Shown here in pieces: positions 5,410-8,519 of a DNA stretch of 8,519 bases. The first letter of the stretch is position 1. Each line of letters starts with the position of its first letter. The DNA lies in the NCBI GenBank assembly GCA_030145595.1, contig JAQYVG010000149.1, positions 1 through 8,519 on the forward strand, given 5' to 3'. Under the pieces are notes generated by a model. It was given only the letters and a program-made list of their open reading frames with translations, made no database searches and was not told the origin of the DNA. Both the position numbers and the translations under genes were made by a program. The stretch comes from Desulfobacterales bacterium. GTDB taxonomy: Bacteria; Desulfobacterota; Desulfobacteria; Desulfobacterales; UBA11574.

Positions 5410-5438
5410 TTGACGCTTGTTGATAAATAAGATATGTT
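5410..5438 (+). promoter_or_regulatory. candidate vegetative promoter of rpoH
   Basis: TTGACG (5410-5415), 17 bases, TATGTT (5433-5438). Transcription would start near 5445 and give a leader of about 130 bases that contains the strong hairpin at 5474-5514. No clear heat-shock-type promoter is recognisable nearby. Confidence 0.45.
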
Positions 5439-5473
5439 TTACAAAGAATGTTAATAAGCAATAGCGAGCATAT

Positions 5474-5514
5474 TCCCCGTCCCGCCTTTAGTCCTGATGC
5501 CGGCGGGGCAGGGA
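5474..5514 (+). promoter_or_regulatory. strong GC-rich hairpin in the rpoH leader
   Basis: Bases 5474-5486 pair with 5502-5514 over 13 positions with one mismatch (C opposite A) and one G-U pair; the loop has 15 bases. It lies 61 bases before the rpoH ATG. GCTTTAATTCTTT follows, too poor in uninterrupted T for a clear terminator. It may be an attenuator, a message-stabilising structure or a dispersed repeat. Confidence 0.55.
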
Positions 5515-5575
5515 GCTTTAATTCTTTAAGATGACCGATACAAGATTCAGGAAGTGACTTTTATTCAATATCAAG

Positions 5576-6559
5576 ATGAGCAAAAACAAAAAAAAGCCAA
5601 AACAGAAATCTAAAAAGCTGAAAACGAAAAGCGCTGCTAAAAATGCAGATAATATTTCAGCACCGCCGCGCTCTTCTTCGTCAGATAGTGCCCTTGTTAA
5701 GTTTGATCCGCTTCAGCGGTACCTTGTGGAAATAAGCAAGTACAAACTTCTTACCAGGGAGCAAGAAATAGAACTTGGCAAAAAAGTTCGTGAGGAAGCC
5801 GACTCCGAAGCAGCCTATGTAATGGTTACCGCCAATCTCAGACTTGTAGTAAAGATTGCACTGGAATTCCAGCGAGTTTGGATGCAGAATCTTTTAGATC
5901 TGATTCAGGAAGGCAATATTGGGCTTATGCAGGCCGTTAACAAATTTGATCCATATAAAAACGTTAAATTTTCGTACTACGCCTCCTTCTGGATAAAGGC
6001 CTATATCCTTAAATTCATTATGGACAACTGGCGTCTTGTGAAAATCGGAACGACCCAGGGGCAGCGAAAACTCTTTTTTAAACTGAAAAAGGAAAAGCAA
6101 AAGCTGATTGACGAGGGTTTTGATCCCAAGCCCAAGCTGCTCTCCGAACGATTAGGTGTTTCCGAGCGTGAAATCGTGGATATGGACCAGCGGCTTGACG
6201 GTTGGGATGTTTCCTTGGATGCGCCTTTGAAAGACGATTCAGATACTGAAAGGATCGAGTTTTTAGGAGCTGATGTAGAATCCACGGAAGATCAGGTAGC
6301 CAAAAAGGAGATGGAGGCACTTTTACACAACAAAATTTCCGAATTCAAAAAAATGATGACATCCAGAGAACTTGATATATTCGAGCAGCGTATTTTTTCG
6401 GATAGCCCGGCAACATTGCAGGAAATTGGCGACCGTTACAGTATTTCACGGGAGCGTGTCCGTCAGGTGGAAAAAAATATCATCAAAAAGATGAGAGAAT
6501 TTTTCAAGCGCGAAATACCGGATTTTGATATGTATGAAGGCGTAGGTATGCCTGATTAA
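5576..6559 (+). CDS. rpoH: RNA polymerase heat-shock sigma factor RpoH (sigma-32 type)
   Basis: A 327-residue sigma factor that directs RNA polymerase to heat-shock promoters. Region 1.2 is at about 44-75, region 2.1 at about 80-100 (ANLRLVVKIALEF), core-binding region 2.2 at 108-126 (DLIQEGNIGLMQAVNKFDP) and -10 recognition 2.3-2.4 at 133-160 (YYASFWIKAYILKFIMDNWR). The RpoH box QRKLFFKLKKEK at 163-174 separates it from RpoD and RpoS; E. coli has Asn where this has Lys169. Region 4.2 with its helix-turn-helix is at 280-309 (LQEIGDRYSISRERVRQVEK). The first 40 residues are a lysine-rich tail (11 Lys in residues 1-22) absent from E. coli RpoH. ATG 5576 is the only possible start, since an in-frame TGA lies at 5555 and the next Met is inside region 2. 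No Shine-Dalgarno sequence stands at normal distance (AGGAAG at 5549-5554 is 21 bases away), so translation may be controlled by leader structure. The TPR lipoprotein gene follows 74 bases later. Confidence 0.95.
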   Translation: MSKNKKKPKQKSKKLKTKSAAKNADNISAPPRSSSSDSALVKFDPLQRYLVEISKYKLLTREQEIELGKKVREEADSEAAYVMVTANLRLVVKIALEFQRVWMQNLLDLIQEGNIGLMQAVNKFDPYKNVKFSYYASFWIKAYILKFIMDNWRLVKIGTTQGQRKLFFKLKKEKQKLIDEGFDPKPKLLSERLGVSEREIVDMDQRLDGWDVSLDAPLKDDSDTERIEFLGADVESTEDQVAKKEMEALLHNKISEFKKMMTSRELDIFEQRIFSDSPATLQEIGDRYSISRERVRQVEKNIIKKMREFFKREIPDFDMYEGVGMPD

Positions 6560-6633
6560 CGTTGCATTAATATGTTATAGGGAATACTCGACCTGGAGAA
6601 AAAATTAGAGTCACGATATGGGATAATAAAACA

Positions 6634-8358
6634 ATGAAAAATATTTTATTAAAACTGACCACTGGTTTGATGGTCATTTTCTTTTTTTACGGGTGTGGTG
6701 CTCATCGCCGCCCTGTGCCGACGGCGACAGAAAAGCAGGATGGTGTCACAGAAGATATTAATGAAGTTGAAAACCAGTATTACTACTTTACTGAGGCGCA
6801 GTTTTACCGAAAAAAGGGCAATCTGGATAAAGCCATTCACTATATGCAGAAAGCCGTTGATAAAGCTCCTGAGTCTTCATATTTGCAAAAAGAGCTTGCG
6901 TTACTTTATTTGCAGCAGAAAAACAACTTAAAAGCTTTGAATATTATCGAGCAGATATTGGAAACAGATCCGGGCTATATCCCCGCACTGATCATATACG
7001 GCAGAATAAATCAGAGCTTGAAACACATTGATGATGCCAAAAAAGCATATGAAAAAGTTATCGCTATTGACCCCCGGCAGCAAAATGTTTATCTGGTTCT
7101 GGGCAGAATTTATATGGAAGAAAGCGATCTGAATAGGGCTTTAAAGATATATGAACAGCTGGTTAAAACCTTTCCCGGATCATATGCCGGCCATTTTTTT
7201 ATCGGGAAGATTTATGCTAAACAGGGCAAGGTGCTTGAGGCGGAAAAAATGTTGCTCAAGACTTTGGAAATTAAGCCGGATTTAGACGAACCTCGTTTTG
7301 AGCTGTTAAAACTTTATAAAACTCAGGGTAAAGACGAAAAGGTTCTGCAACTATACAAAGAAATTTTGGAAATGAACCCTCGCAACATAGCAACTGCCAT
7401 GGAGCTGGGTTATTATTATCATCAAAAGGGTATGAAAAAGGATGCAGCAAAAATCTTTAAAGACCTTGGGGAAAGGAGCCTGACAGATAATAAAGTTGTC
7501 AGAACGGTTGTTCAGATTTATTTGGAACCAAAAAAATACGATGCCGCCATCACTGTCCTTAAAGGGATGTTAAAAGGTGCCCCCGATAGTTCAGGTCTGC
7601 ACTATGTTACCGGAATTGCCTTTGACGGCAAAAAAAATATAAAGATGGCCATTATCCATTTTAAAAAGGTGATGCCGAATTCCCGTTTTTACAAAGAGTC
7701 GGCGGTTCATATCGCCTTTCTGTATCAACAACAGGGAAAAACCCGGGAGGCGATAAGTTTTTTAAATAATGTTATTAAAGAGATATCCAACGATGCCGAA
7801 TTAATGCTTTACATGGGCTCGTTTTATGAAGAGACCGAGGAGTTCGAAAAGGCTGAAGCTATTCTGATAAAAGGACTTGAGGTAGATTCTGAAAACACCA
7901 AACTTCATTTCAGACTGGGTGTTGTTTATGACAAATTGGGCCGGAAAGACGATTCTATAGCAAAAATGAAAACAGTTATAAGTCTTGATCCTAAAAATGC
8001 AAATGCATTGAATTATCTCGGCTATACCTATGCAGACATGGGGCAGAACCTTGATGAGGCCGAGCGTCTGATTAAAGAGGCCTTAAAGCATAAGCCGGAT
8101 GACGGCTATATAACAGACAGCCTGGGTTGGGTGTATTATAAAAAAGGCCTTTTCAGTAAAGCGGTGACACTCCTGGAAAAGGCGGTCAGCTTGGAACCCG
8201 AAGATCCGATTATACTGGAGCACCTTGGAGATGCCTACCTCAAGGTTAATCAAAATAAAAAAGCGCTTAAGTTTTACAAACGATCCCTGAAGAACAAAAA
8301 GGATGATAATGATAAGGCCGCCCTTGAAAAGAAAATTAAGGCCTTGAAAGGCAAATAG
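6634..8358 (+). CDS. TPR-repeat lipoprotein
   Basis: A 574-residue exported protein. Residues 1-20 form a lipoprotein signal peptide (Lys2, Lys7, hydrophobic core to Phe18) with a lipobox FYGC and the lipidated Cys at 21; residue 22 is Gly, so outer-membrane sorting is likely if an outer membrane is present. After a short polar linker the protein consists of about fifteen 34-residue TPR units (about 51-555). The best ones are near 151-181, 185-215, 424-453, 457-488 (NYLGYTYADMG...EAERLIKEAL), 493-522 and 526-555. TPR arrays are scaffolds for protein-protein contacts; large lipoproteins of this type often serve secretion, polysaccharide export or envelope assembly, and no specific partner can be named here. 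The tail is Lys-rich. Only a weak ribosome site (GGGAT, about ten bases before ATG) is present. Tandem stops TAG-TAA end the gene. The 74-base gap from rpoH suggests co-transcription. Confidence 0.9.
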   Translation: MKNILLKLTTGLMVIFFFYGCGAHRRPVPTATEKQDGVTEDINEVENQYYYFTEAQFYRKKGNLDKAIHYMQKAVDKAPESSYLQKELALLYLQQKNNLKALNIIEQILETDPGYIPALIIYGRINQSLKHIDDAKKAYEKVIAIDPRQQNVYLVLGRIYMEESDLNRALKIYEQLVKTFPGSYAGHFFIGKIYAKQGKVLEAEKMLLKTLEIKPDLDEPRFELLKLYKTQGKDEKVLQLYKEILEMNPRNIATAMELGYYYHQKGMKKDAAKIFKDLGERSLTDNKVVRTVVQIYLEPKKYDAAITVLKGMLKGAPDSSGLHYVTGIAFDGKKNIKMAIIHFKKVMPNSRFYKESAVHIAFLYQQQGKTREAISFLNNVIKEISNDAELMLYMGSFYEETEEFEKAEAILIKGLEVDSENTKLHFRLGVVYDKLGRKDDSIAKMKTVISLDPKNANALNYLGYTYADMGQNLDEAERLIKEALKHKPDDGYITDSLGWVYYKKGLFSKAVTLLEKAVSLEPEDPIILEHLGDAYLKVNQNKKALKFYKRSLKNKKDDNDKAALEKKIKALKGK

Positions 8359-8376
8359 TAATACCCCAACCCGGAT

Positions 8377-8444
8377 GAACCGGCTTCCGGCTCCGCTTCC
8401 AGCCCGTAGGGCTTACAGGCCGGAGGGTAGAGCCTACGCCTCGG
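8377..8444. repeat. GC-rich structured intergenic repeat behind the TPR gene
   Basis: The segment holds CCGG-rich short repeats (ACCGGCTTCCGGCTCC), a hairpin AGCCC-GTA-GGGCT (8401-8413) and a longer imperfect hairpin (8420-8444: CC, GAGG, GTAG pairing with CTAC, CCTC, GG, with single-base bulges). Its complement resembles the 19-bp repeats at 2128-2165 in composition and in GAAGC/GGAGGC words. It looks like a REP-type element. It may also act as 3' structure of the rpoH-TPR transcript, though no T-run follows. Confidence 0.55.
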
Positions 8445-8484
8445 AGAGAACCAAATTGAATATTGACTTGACTATTGATGATTT

Positions 8485-8513
8485 GTAAAATCGCTTCGCT
8501 CTGTCATTTTTAC
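8485..8513. repeat. weak inverted repeat at the window end
   Basis: GTAAAA (8485-8490) and TTTTAC (8508-8513) flank 17 bases that contain CGCTTCGCT. It might be a terminator hairpin for the plus strand, but the stem is AT-only and short. The rest of 8445-8519 shows nothing recognisable. Confidence 0.25.
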
Positions 8514-8519
8514 TTGTCT

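Overview
The window looks like a chromosomal segment from an AT-leaning Desulfobacterota (deltaproteobacterial) genome. This is inferred from the style of the RpoH-type sigma factor, the PilZ protein with a DRR-rich tail, the long TPR lipoprotein and the many short GC-rich intergenic repeats. No 16S or other decisive marker is present.

Left part (1-2215) is a decayed or accessory zone. An AT-rich stretch with no supported gene (1-413) leads into the C-terminal half of an alpha/beta hydrolase that has lost its nucleophile region (414-830). A complete PilZ-domain gene follows on the minus strand (859-1326). Behind it sit two diverged, inverted copies of a 92-nt repeat (1378-1469 and 1619-1710). 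Read outward in matching frames, both encode the same short peptide pattern. Next come the C-terminal piece of a caspase-family peptidase interrupted by an in-frame TAG (1766-2074) and a cluster of short tandem repeats (2101-2211).

Middle part (2286-4751) holds two minus-strand genes transcribed from a good promoter at 4810-4838. The first encodes an SPFH protein with three C-terminal zinc ribbons, of the YdjI / 'virion core protein' type. The second encodes a 408-residue protein that is an internal duplication of a module [zinc ribbon, YxPFW, P(F/I)EE, YxPF]. Its first zinc ribbon is complete only if translation starts at an ATC codon behind a good Shine-Dalgarno sequence. This gene pair is the best candidate for a poorly described system. 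It resembles, by inference, the zinc-ribbon/SPFH pairs near PspA in Bacillus.

A tRNA-Arg(UCU) gene (5031-5107, minus, CCA encoded) has a fragment of a tyrosine recombinase immediately upstream. The fragment is again interrupted by a TAG, and it suggests an old integration event at this tRNA.

Right part (5410-8358) is a normal-looking plus-strand pair: rpoH (heat-shock sigma factor with a lysine-rich N-terminal tail) behind a promoter and a strong leader hairpin, then a lipoprotein made of about fifteen TPR units. The window ends in a hairpin-forming GC-rich repeat (about 8377-8444).
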